Program-made: the position numbers and the translations under genes
The notes under the pieces: generated by a model
What the model was told of the DNA's origin: nothing
Databases searched by the model: none
The model's input: only the letters and a program-made list of their open reading frames with translations
Shown here: positions 10,401-19,710 of the stretch, one piece after another
Layout of the letters: each line of letters opens with the position of its first letter
How positions within the stretch are numbered: the stretch's first letter is position 1
Assembly: GCF_002234675.1 (NCBI RefSeq)
Contig: NC_019866.2
Span: forward strand, 19,575,311-19,639,310
Direction of reading: 5' to 3'
Source: Oryzias latipes
Lineage: Eukaryota; Chordata; Actinopteri; Beloniformes; Adrianichthyidae
DNA: 64,000 nucleotides

Positions 10401-13400
10401 CTTCACTGATATCCAAGTCATTGGCTACCATGTGAAAACAATAGCGTCTTTATATATTAATCTGTAGCCCTGAGTCATATGGCCTTCGCCAACTAATGGC
10501 CTAACCGGAAAGGGTTATGAATTAATTAATTTATTAATGAATGACTTTAAATGTATTATATGCACCAAAAAGAAGAAAGAAAGCATTATTATTGGGATGG
10601 GTGATACTAACCTCTGTGAGTTTGAGAAAGTTCAAAAAACGCTCGCAGCAGCCTCTTCGTGTGCTCCATCAGCCCTGGGGAGCAACGTCAGAAAACATAT
10701 TTACTCTGTCAGACCCAGATTAATAATGACTCAAAAGTAAATATATATTGATAATATTTATTAAACATGCACAAAATTATGTAGTGAGAAAGAAAACACA
10801 TTTCTTCACTAAGATTTTTTTTTACCTTTGTAGAGCTCGGCTGTTTTCTCCAGCTCTTCCAGCCTTTTCACTAACCCATCTGCAAAAAATATATAAATAT
10901 ATAAAACATGTTGACCCAGCAATTATCTGCTTTAAATCTCTGAGCAGAACCGAGTCAGCAGTGAGAACACGGGCCTCACCGTTACAGAGAATAGCTCTGC
11001 TGAGTCCCAGAGCGTCTGCTGTGCCTGCGCTCAAGTTCTCCACCAGGCGGTGTTTGACTTTTTTCAACACTGAAACACACAAAGCAGACTTTTCCTTTGG
11101 CATGAGACTTTACTTTACAAGACACAGAATGTTACACAAACTGGTGTTTAATAAATGACACAACAGCAGCTCTGACCTATATCCAGAGACTTCCCCTGTT
11201 TGGGGTCAGCCTGCAGCTTGTTGTAGTGGATCACTGACTCTCCCTGTCAACAAAAACAACAAGTCAATCACATGGATTCATTTATTGCTATAAACATACA
11301 CTAAAGTAAAAGATGTAAAGAAATATTCTTGCATTTGTGGTAGAACAGAAATAAGTGATGGTGAGATCAGGGTTTTTTAGCAATAACTTTCCCAAAACTT
11401 TTCTATAACCTTTCACAGAATTTCAAAAACCAAAAATAAACACATTTCAGTCAGACTATTGTAGTCGGTGCCGCTAAATCAAACTAAGACATGATACTGA
11501 TACATCCAAGTTTGTCTGCCTCGCTGTTACAATTACAGTCTCCATATCAACAGTCCTATGTGTTGGTGTTCGGCTGAGGCAATAATATTGTTTTTTGTAC
11601 TTTAGGAGTGTTTTTCTGTCTCTGTTTTCTTTTGTTTTCTGCTGCAGTGGGATGTTCCGTCTGTCTTTTTTTCTTTTCTTCCCCTCCTATATTTGTGTGC
11701 AGATTTGAGCCCAAATTGTCCGGAGCACCTGATTGGCTGAGAATGTTCAGCACGGGTTTAAATACTGCCACATCATCTGTTGTTTCTGGTGCTAAATGTG
11801 TTTCAGGGTCTTTCAGTAGCCACAGTTCATACCTCTCTTTGAAAAGCCACTCCTTGTTAAAGCTACATTTCTCCGGTATTTCCTAGCATTTTACAATATC
11901 AAGCTGTGCAGAACTGACGACAAATCAAACTTCTATACAGCAAATTAAACTCCCATCATCAATAGCATGAGGTAGAACTTCTGCCACAATTCAAATTCGA
12001 ATCTCACATTAAAAAAAATTCTTTTTTATGCTTTTTGCATCCAAAATATTAAAATTTCATGATTTTCTAAAACTTTAAAGAAGATTTCATTTTTCAGAAA
12101 CTTTCAAAGACCAAGAAATTGCATTTTCAATTTGCCAAAAGGGTTTTTCATGACCATACAAACCCTGTGAGATGTGTGACATTCATGCTGCCGTGTTTGT
12201 CCTGAACACAAACGCGACATAAATCCTCTAAATCCTGCACTGGACCTGCTTTTATCCCATCATGCAGGAAGTCGTGGCATTTTTTATGTCTGAACAAAGC
12301 TTGTGAAAAACAACACAGACCCTCTGAACTGATGACATGCTGTCACATGCTGCTTGCTTTTGTTCTGACCTCTTTAGGTCTGCACGGCTGGACAGCAAAC
12401 CCGTCTGCTGCTCACGGAGGAGGATTTCTACCAACTGCTGGGCTTGAAAAAGTGAGTTTTCTTCCACTTATTTTTCTAGTTTTCTTCACCTCAAAGTGCA
12501 GCTTGGAAATGTAAGATTTTTCTAATATTTGCTTGAATCTCGTAAATTTTTTCCAGATAATTTGATTCATTATATATTTGAACTTTTGGTGTGAACAGAA
12601 AATTGTAACTGAAATAGATGCTTATTCAGCATAAATGGTTCTATTGCTAATTTGGGTCTGTTGCTTGACTTATTGAACAAAGGGAACTAATAAACTAGCG
12701 AAAGGGTCAGAGTTTAGACTGGTTAACATTTACAGACACTTCAGAATGAGAAGAAATTATTTAGATTATTATCTAAATAATATTGAGTCCATTTACAAAT
12801 GATTTTTTTATCAGCTCAAAGAAAAACCTTTAGAGTTATACACCTCATTTTCAGAAGTTTATTTTTGTACCAAAAAGCAGATAAAATGGAATTCTTTCAA
12901 ATCTTTTGCTTTTAATGACAATATAATGATCGTACATTGAGGCATAAGTGGTCAAAGACTGTCCAATAGGATGCTGTTTTTCAAGGTTACATTTAATTTC
13001 ATATTTGTAACGCATCAACAATGATGCAGGTTAACTGCTTCATTTTATTATCCAGCATCCTTAACAGCAAATGGATCTCAACTCAATTTATTAATTGTAT
13101 TTTTTGCCAAATATCTAATAAATGTTGTTTTTTTTTTTGTTCTTTAGCACTGGCACTCTGAAAACTATCATTTATGTAGGTTGCTTTCAGATTTCTATTT
13201 CTGGAAACTCACAGAAAGAGTCTCCAGAAAAGAAAAATATATATATATATATTACATCCATACATCCATATATACATACAGCTATTACTGGATAGTCAAT
13301 AATGAGGTCAAATAAGCAAGTAAGTAATGAAATAATTTTAAAATAATAATAAAAGTGGCACTGAGGGTGACCCGTTTTCCAAAGTCATACTTTTAAAGCG

Positions 13401-14170
13401 TTTTTTCAGAGCTGTCATTTTCTGTGTGACATTTGCTTTCTTGATGCGGATTGTTGAGATTAAAAAACATTAGACCTGACATACCTGGACAGCCTGAATC
13501 ATCTTGGCCACCTCCACCTTCGTTTTCCCCTTCACCGGTTTCCCGTTGACACCAGTGATTTCATCTCCTGCTGCCAGAGTCCCATCCAGAGCTGCTGGGG
13601 TGTTATCAAATACCTGTGAGACGATCGATTAGTGAGTCAAATTGAAGCGCTTCAATTTGACTTACAGATCCACAGTTTCTGTTTAGCATAATCCACTGTT
13701 AGCTTTAAAAAAAACAACAAACAAACAAACAGACAGAGTAGCATGAAACATAATTTGTTTCTTTCCAAAGGCACTGAATCAAAATTAAAGCATCATTTTA
13801 GAGACAACACAGATATCTCCACTCACCTGGACGATATATAGACAAGGACAGTATTGTGCTCCACCTCCTATACTGATGCCAATAAGATTATTAGCATCTT
13901 TCTTCAGAGTCACAGTGCCGGGTACTGTGGGGATTCCACTGGAGAGTAGAAAACAAGTCACTAAGTTGTTCCTGGAAACTCAATGGAAAAATCTGTGCTT
14001 CTGTCACAACACAAACATCTTCATCCTCATCCTCAGCTCTTGCTTTGAGAACTTTGTCATGTCAGTCTAGTTGGACTCTTCAGAATTTCTAGGATTTTGA
14101 ATTTAGAAGAATGAAACATAAAGACTCACAGTTTATCCTCTTCCAAGTCATAGTCCATGTCTGTGAACAT
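7498..14170 (-). CDS. pick1: PICK1, PRKCA-binding PDZ and BAR domain protein
   Basis: Twelve coding exons join in frame on the minus strand: 14130-14170, 13827-13938, 13485-13613, 11177-11243, 10980-11069, 10826-10879, 10612-10674, 9854-9987, 8907-8999, 8754-8804, 7833-7977 and 7498-7742. They give 407 residues (human 415), starting MFTDMDYDLEEDKL. PICK1 is a peripheral membrane adaptor that binds C-terminal peptides of AMPA receptor subunits, PKC-alpha and transporters, and bends membranes during trafficking. Visible parts are the PDZ domain (about 20-105) with the LIGISIGGG binding loop, the YCPCLY Cys-Pro-Cys motif, the linker KKVKHRLVENLSAGTADALG, and the BAR domain (about 145-355) with GEPLYRVSTGNYEYRLILRC. 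An acidic tail DEDEEEGGED follows. The start is fixed by the exon-1 ATG, which lies 29 nt after a good acceptor. The last intron is only 90 nt and open in frame. A separate 5' UTR exon is likely at 14677 and above. Confidence 0.95.
8850..8890. repeat. CA microsatellite in a pick1 intron
   Basis: A run of CA and CG dinucleotides lies 16 bp downstream (minus sense) of the 8907-8999 exon. Simple repeats this close to a donor site can vary in length between individuals. Confidence 0.85.
9042..9316. mobile_element. MITE with TTAA flanks in a pick1 intron
   Basis: The element runs from AGGGCCTATGCCATGA to TATGTGATAGTCCCT. The ends pair as inverted repeats (AGGGNCTAT) and each is flanked by TTAA (9038-9041 and 9317-9320). 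No protein is encoded. The TTAA site suggests piggyBac-type mobilisation; it is a different family from the copies at 3661, 41921 and 54351. Confidence 0.65.
12378..12451 (+). other. Orphan exon-like block in a pick1 intron
   Basis: On the plus strand a pyrimidine-rich acceptor (CTGACCTCTTTAG) is followed by 74 nt and then the donor GTGAGT. The block reads TAGQQTRLLLTEEDFYQLLG in one frame, with codon use like a real exon. It runs antisense to pick1 within the 11244-13484 intron. I do not recognise the protein and found no partner exons nearby. It may be a relic of another gene, part of a transposed sequence, or chance. Confidence 0.3.
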
Positions 14171-14676
14171 TACAGGACAGTCACAGCTGACCCCGAAATC
14201 TGACAATAGCATAAAAACTGCTGTTATTGCAGGATTACTTTATGAACACGACTACATCAAAATAATTATCGACAATCTAAAATCAACAAAGTCTGTTGTA
14301 GCCTTGTGATTAAAAAACAACAAAAAACAAACGCACAAAAACCGTGTGCTGCTGTTAAATACGGTCAGCAGATCTGTTTCTCGTCAGACTGAGAGAAGAG
14401 GAGAGAGGCTACAGGGAGGAGAAAGCGGAAACAGCTGGTAATGATGGATACTAAAAGGAATATTCTTAATTGCATATTACCACGTGTTAGAATGGAATCA
14501 AATACTTTAAACAGTAATATTTTGGCATAATATTGTTAATTGTTAATCATCAAAGTCGATGACTAAAAAAAATATTGTTACGTTGTCTCATCATAGCCGC
14601 TACGCTAGCTCCTAGCCTCCTGGCAGGTGTAGCAGAAATGCCGTTCATTTTATAAACGAGGTAGATTACTACTTAC

Positions 14677-14880
14677 CTTCAAAAAGTCTCGAGTACCTTT
14701 TTCTTATATCTGTGTCACAATAGTTTTTGTAATTCTGCTTTCCCCCCTCCTGGATAAACGTTCTGGGCTTGCACTTTTATTGCGATAAATTGTTTTTTAC
14801 TGACAGTTCCTGTTTACCTTATTTTGTCACTTCCGGATCAGAACGGAAATAGTTGCATGACGGTGCGCAGAGCGCAGTAT
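14677..14880 (-). promoter_or_regulatory. pick1 5' UTR exon and core promoter region
   Basis: On the minus strand the sequence AAAGGTACTCGAGACTTTTTGAAG is cut into by a consensus donor GTAAGT (14671-14676). It pairs well with the acceptor TTGTCAG just before 14199, upstream of the coding start. This gives a non-coding first exon starting somewhere near 14800-14850. Just upstream are CACTTCCGGA and CGGAAA motifs typical of ETS-driven TATA-less promoters. Upstream of that the sequence is cut off by a transposon at 14891. Confidence 0.55.
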
Positions 14881-15054
14881 GAGTACTACCAATGAGTTAT
14901 ATCACTAGAGGAGACACGCCCGCTTTAGAAGCCTGGCCGATGGTGGCGGAGCGCGACGCCATCTTGGTGAGGTCGACGACGCCCACATGACAATGATTTC
15001 TATTGCTTTCAGTGGTGTCTAAGTAGCTTTTATATACTATATATATATTTTAAC

Positions 15055-15129
<75 letters not shown>

Positions 15130-15142
15130 TAGATAGATAGAT
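15055..15142. repeat. TA and GATA microsatellites
   Basis: A TA run (15055-15091) passes directly into a GATA/TAGA run (15092-15142), inside the MULE-like element. Confidence 0.95.
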
Positions 15143-15332
15143 CATTTGTTGTTGTTAAAGAAGAACAGGCAGCCTTAAAAGCTCAAACTTGAATGAAAAT
15201 GCATTGTTGCAGGACTTCTTACGAAGAAAAAAATAATTTCAAAGAGTTTTAAAAATATTTTCTAAACATTTAGAAGTTTTAGACCTCTTTGACATGTAAT
15301 TTAAATTATTTAGAAAAACCCAACAATAAGTC

Positions 15333-15333
<1 letters not shown>

Positions 15334-15373
<40 letters not shown>
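15334..15373. repeat. AAT microsatellite
   Basis: About thirteen AAT units lie inside the MULE-like element. Confidence 0.95.
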
Positions 15374-15375
<2 letters not shown>

Positions 15376-16455
15376 TAAATATTCAAAAGAAGTCCAAAAG
15401 TGAACAATAGATTTACCCTAAAAAAGCAACAACTACAACAACAAAGAAAAGCAATAGATTTACACTGATTCATGTGAGTGATTAATTTGGTATAACACAG
15501 ATGGTATGGTGTCGGGTTTCAAGCAAACAGTCTGGCCTCTTATCAAAATGTGTTTCCACAAATGTTTCTAACATAGCCAGACTGTATTGCTAGTTGGTGA
15601 CCACAGTGATCCATCTGGGTTAGCCCTTTTTATTGCTAAGATCCACTTTTTCCTTTAGTCTGAATCCATTAGAAACCTGCAAGAAAAGTTCAGTCACTGA
15701 GTCAGAAATGTATAAATCTATATTACTATAGTAGCCTAGTATGCTGTATACAGGTTTAGCAAAATAAAATGTCCATTTATGTCAACAGCAAATTATACGA
15801 ACATCATGCAGTATGTTGATAACAGCCCTACAGCATCATGCATGTCAACATGTGTATGATTAATGAAGCCCCTGCAGCATTAAAAGAAAAAAATTATAGT
15901 ACTTACCTGTGAAATGATATACCTTCCTCCTTCATGGACTCAGTTCTCTGATTTTGGCAGTTGAAACCCGCAAAATTAACTGGTATTATGCAAAAAATGT
16001 GTTCACATGCATGCACTGCAGTAGTACCTTGACCTCACCAAGATGGCGGTGCTCTCCTCCCATAAGGAACCACGTTATGTCTCCTCTAGTGATATAACTC
16101 ATTGAGTACTACCCACAGGGTACGACCACAACCCATATATCGATGCGAAATAATTTTAATCTTTTTTTAATCACTTTAGGAATATTTTAGCCTATATTAA
16201 TAACATTTATTATCACTTTAACAAGGGTTATATTGTCTTGACCTTGACTGACGTGAGTTCATTACACATCCACACTACAAAAAGAAGTACAAATGTGTTT
16301 TTGGGATTAGCTATATTATATATTATAAGAATTACTAATCTAGATCTTTTCTGATTAAACAGAGTTTCATTTAAAACGCATGCTTTTGTTAAATAAACGC
16401 AAAGATAATCATCCTGTTGTCTTGCAGGGAGGTAATTCCAATAACAGGACCCAGA

Positions 16456-18702
16456 ATGAGTATGGTAAGACTGAGTCTGCTCTCATTTATCCACTTTTCG
16501 CTGCACGTTTTAAATTTTTATTTGAAACATAAAGGGCTGATAAAGATTTATTTAAAACTGCACATTTTTTTGAATTTTTGCAGGAACTTGAATTGAAGAA
16601 TGTGGCTTTGACTGCAGGAGAAAAGCTGAAAGTAAAGGGAGAGATTCTCCATGATGCTGAGAGGTAATCCAGCTCATCAAACTTCACAGTAGTTTTTCTA
16701 ATCAATTTAATGTCATTCAGTTAGAAAAAGATAGTAAGGATTTATTTGTAGTAAGTTAACACATTTTTACCTAAGTGGTACTCTAAACTAGGAATCAATT
16801 AGATCTATGATCGAAACAGATTCCAGATCGACCTTGGTTGTGACCCAGAGGACTTGGCTCTACACTTTAACCCCCGTTTCCATGACGATGCCGATGGAGC
16901 AGTGCTTGTATATAACTCAAAGATTGGAGGGTCCTGGGGTGATGAAAAACGGGAAATTGACAACCCTCTGCAGAGGGGCAGTGATGTAAAGGTGAGACCC
17001 TTGTTTAAGTTTATTGTAGTTGTTTTCACTTGAATATACAGTGGGGCAGTGGGACAGGTGGGGCATTTATTTGTTAATCATGGTGGATAATAATTATTTG
17101 GTCAATACTAAAAAAGCAGGATTTCTGGCACTCACAGACCTTTAACTTCTTCTGTAAGAGGATTCTCTGTCCTCCACTCGTTACCTGTATTAATGGCATC
17201 TGTTTAAACTAGTTATTTATATAAAAGACACCTGTCCACAACCTCAAACAGTCACTGTCCAAACTCCACTATGGCCAAGACCAAAGAGGTGTCTAAGGAC
17301 ACCAGAAACCAAATTGTTGACCTGCACCAGGCTGGGAAGACTGAATATGCAATAGGTAAGCAGCTTGGTGTGAAGAAATACACTGTGGGAGCAATAATTA
17401 GGAAAAGGAAGACATACAAGACCACTGATAATCTCCCTCCATCTGGGGCTCCCCACAAGATCTCGCCCCGTGGGGTCAAAATGATCACAAGAACGGTGAG
17501 CAAAAATCCCAGAACCACCAGTGAATGACCTGCAGAGAGCTGGGACCAAACTAACAAAGGCAGGTCAGTAACACACTCATACAGGCCCATCTAAAGTTTG
17601 CTAGAGAGCATTTGGATGATCCAGAAGAGGATTGGGAGAATGTACTTTGGTCAAATGAAACCAAAATAGAACTTTTTGGTAAGAACTGTACTCGTCCTGT
17701 TTGGAGGAGAAAGAATGCTGAGGTGCATACAAATAACACCATAGCTACTGTAAAGCATGGGGGTGAATGCTTTGGGGCTGTTTTTTAGCCATGTATCCTT
17801 TATGTGAAAACCTCCTTCCATCAGCAAGAGCTTTGAAGATGAAACGTGGCTTGGTCTTTCAGCATGACAACAATTCCAAAAACATTGACCGGGTATGGAA
17901 GGACTGGCTTTAGAAGAAGCATTTTAAGGTCCTGGAGTGGCCTAGCCAGTCTCCAGATCTCAACCCCATAAAAAATCTTTGGAGGGAACTGAAAGTCTGT
18001 GCTGCCCAGTGACAGACCAAAAACATCACTGCTCTAGAGGAAATCTGCATGGAGGAATGGGCCAAAAATACCAGCAACAGTTTGTGAAAACCTTGTGAAG
18101 ACTTACTGAAAATGTTTGACTGGGGTATATAAGAAAGTATTGAGTTGAAGTTTTGTTATCGAACAAATACTTATTTTCCACCATAATTTACAAATAAATT
18201 CTTTAAAAATCAGACAATTTTTAATTTATTTATAATTTTGTCTCATCGTCGAGGTTTACCATACGCATATCGCAAAAGAAGAGGGAAATTGCAAAAAACG
18301 GTTACCATAAATGTGCTAAAAACAATGGCAGCTTGAAGTATGTAATGAATCAAATAAATCCATTTATGCATTTGACCAATCGGATGGACACCCCTTCACG
18401 TTGTTGACCAATCGGATGGACCCTTTTATGTTAAATGTTCACTTATGTAGACTAGGGTTTTTTGGAGTGTAATTTGAGTTATGTTGACTCTTATTTAAAT
18501 TAAACTGTTAAACTGAATATATACATATGGTTAAGCTTATTTCTTTGTTTTTTAGATTGTGTTAAAACTATGTGGAGACATGTTTGAGGTGGAGCTTCCC
18601 GACGGACAGGAGGTCCAGTTTCCTAACCGTGCTGGAATGGACGTCATCAGCTACGTTCGAATTAAAGGAGACTTCAAACTGACTAGTTTCAAGATCTGCT
18701 GA
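16456..18702 (+). CDS. Prototype galectin (galectin-1/2-like)
   Basis: Four coding exons join in frame: 16456-16464, 16584-16663, 16820-16991 and 18556-18702, giving 135 residues, the usual length of a single-domain galectin. Galectins bind beta-galactosides outside the cell after non-classical secretion and usually form dimers. The carbohydrate-recognition domain shows HFNPRF, VYNS and WGDEKRE, which carry the His, Asn, Arg, Val, Asn, Trp, Glu and Arg that contact sugar, so binding should be intact. No signal peptide is present, as expected. The tiny first coding exon (MSM) and the short second are typical of the family. A good acceptor (GTCTTGCAG) ends 27 nt before the ATG, so a non-coding first exon probably lies further left. 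The last intron holds a dead Tc1 element. A broken copy of exon 3 lies at 6741-6979. Fish galectin paralogues are too alike to choose lgals1 or lgals2 by eye. Confidence 0.93.
17039..18250 (+). mobile_element. Dead Tc1-like transposon in galectin intron 3
   Basis: The left end is TA-CAGTGGGGCAGTGG. The open frame 17271-17528 encodes the N-terminal helix-turn-helix of a Tc1 transposase ([20 protein letters not shown]). Later pieces [23 protein letters not shown] and [19 protein letters not shown] (17925-18000) come in the right order but with many stops and frame changes, and the Glu of the final catalytic motif has become Lys. The right end is cut or diverged after about 18250, so no paired inverted repeat is seen. 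Confidence 0.85.
18372..18421. repeat. Tandem duplication carrying CCAAT boxes
   Basis: TTGACCAATCGGATGGAC occurs twice, 32 bp apart (18372-18389 and 18404-18421). Each holds ACCAAT followed by CGG, a good NF-Y-type CCAAT box. It lies in galectin intron 3 after the Tc1 relic, about 135 bp before exon 4. Regulatory use is conjecture. Confidence 0.7.
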
Positions 18703-19261
18703 GAGACAAACAATTACAGTTGTCTTGATGATGAAATCTGACATCTGGGAAGACATTGTTCAAATATAGATTGTGTTGTCACAAAAGTATCATAAAATAC
18801 TAAATAATTTAACAGATATGTGGAAATAATGTATAATTATTAAAATATTTGAATCCCATTTCTGATTTCTGTTTTTCTTACTCAAAATATGAGAGAGCAG
18901 CAGATGTTTTGAAAAAATTCCTAGTGCGATTTAGCAAAATAGGTATCAGTATTAGTACTGCTTTGACGAAACATCCTTTTTTTTCAGTTATCTCTTTCAA
19001 ATAGTGTAAAAATAGTTTAAGATTTCAAAAGGGACAATTTTTAAGTGATTTGAAAACAAAAAACAAACACCATTAATGTGAAATTGCAGAACCTACAATA
19101 ATGACAAGTTTAGCAAGGTAATGTTTTTGCGTCACTTCCGGTAGTAAGGGAATTACCGGCTGGCCGGCAAGTGCAAAACACGACAGCAGAAGATAAAAGA
19201 AAAAGAAAAATACTTTACCTTGTTAAACATTGCTGTAAGTTTGATTGCAGTGAAAAATGGT
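18703..19261. other. Galectin 3' UTR and intergenic sequence
   Basis: AT-rich sequence follows the galectin stop. At 19131-19165 lies a CACTTCCGG motif and a short CCGGTA...TACCGG inverted repeat. Promoter-like function is possible, but no gene can be seen starting here. Confidence 0.4.
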
Positions 19262-19710
19262 TTTACTGTTCTATTTACTGATGAGTGTCGGGTCCCTTTG
19301 CACAGAAATGATGGACCTCAGTGTTGAAGAAGGAGAGGTGAACAATACACCGCGGTCGACATGGTCCCCAAAGTTTGCTTTGGTGGAGGAGGTGCAACAG
19401 TCCGGGCAGGTATCATCAGTCATTACAAAACTGATTTGGTTATTGTAGATTCCCCAGTCACTGTTTGTTCTTACCTCAGAGATGTCATAGAACTCATCAT
19501 CATGCCCCAATTCCACCAGCACACCTATAACTTTCTTTTCATGGATCAAACTGCTCCACCACGTAGTGCCAGAATTGTCTCAGCTGGACCTTGGGAAATG
19601 ATATGGCCAGCAATGTTTCCTGACCTGAACCCCATTGAGCAGTGGTCCGCAAACTACGGCCCGCAGGCTTGATCCGACCCGCCTCCACACTTGACCTGCC
19701 CCCCTTTAAA
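19262..19710 (+). pseudogene. Tc1-like transposase relic followed by a hAT-type end
   Basis: TVLFTDECRVPLHRNDG, ISHYKTDLVIVDSPVTVCSY, FMDQTAPPRSARI and WPAMFPDLNPIEQ lie in order with frame changes, matching the catalytic part of a Tc1 transposase. At about 19643 the relic is cut by CAGTGGTCCGCAAACTACGG, which resembles a hAT terminal repeat, so a second element inserted or joined here. Only that one end was found. Confidence 0.75.

Larger units (their letters stand above)
14891..16103. mobile_element. 1.2-kb MULE-like element with a perfect 10-bp target duplication
   Basis: The ends are inverted copies of AATGAGTTATATCACTAGAG GAGACA (26 bp, written in two blocks), and GAGTACTACC flanks both sides exactly (14881-14890 and 16104-16113). 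Inside each end, after a diverged gap, an 18-bp inverted block CGCCATCTTGGTGAGGTC recurs. Target duplications of 9-11 bp with long or gapped inverted ends fit Mutator-like elements (family knowledge), so that is the best class. There is no transposase. The middle is AT-rich with three simple repeats. It lies between the pick1 promoter and the galectin 5' end. Each end carries a CAAGATGGCG motif, a YY1-type site. Confidence 0.75.

Noticed and set aside
10748..11158. 136-residue plus-strand frame
   Set aside because: Lies opposite two pick1 exons (10826-10879 and 10980-11069) and has no likeness to a protein family.
11556..11886. Frames in pick1 intron near 11.6-11.9 kb
   Set aside because: Composition-driven frames in a repeat-like block (GATTGGCTGAGAATGTTCAG region); no exon borders.
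14999..15380. CRISPR-like regular repeats
   Set aside because: They are TA, GATA and AAT microsatellites without spacers; this is a vertebrate genome.
19131..19260. Start of a new gene at the CACTTCCGG motif
   Set aside because: No coding exon follows except a transposase relic; left as a possible promoter only.
19257..19448. MVLLFYLLMSVGSLC looked like a signal peptide
   Set aside because: It is a shifted reading of a Tc1 transposase block (TVLFTDECR).
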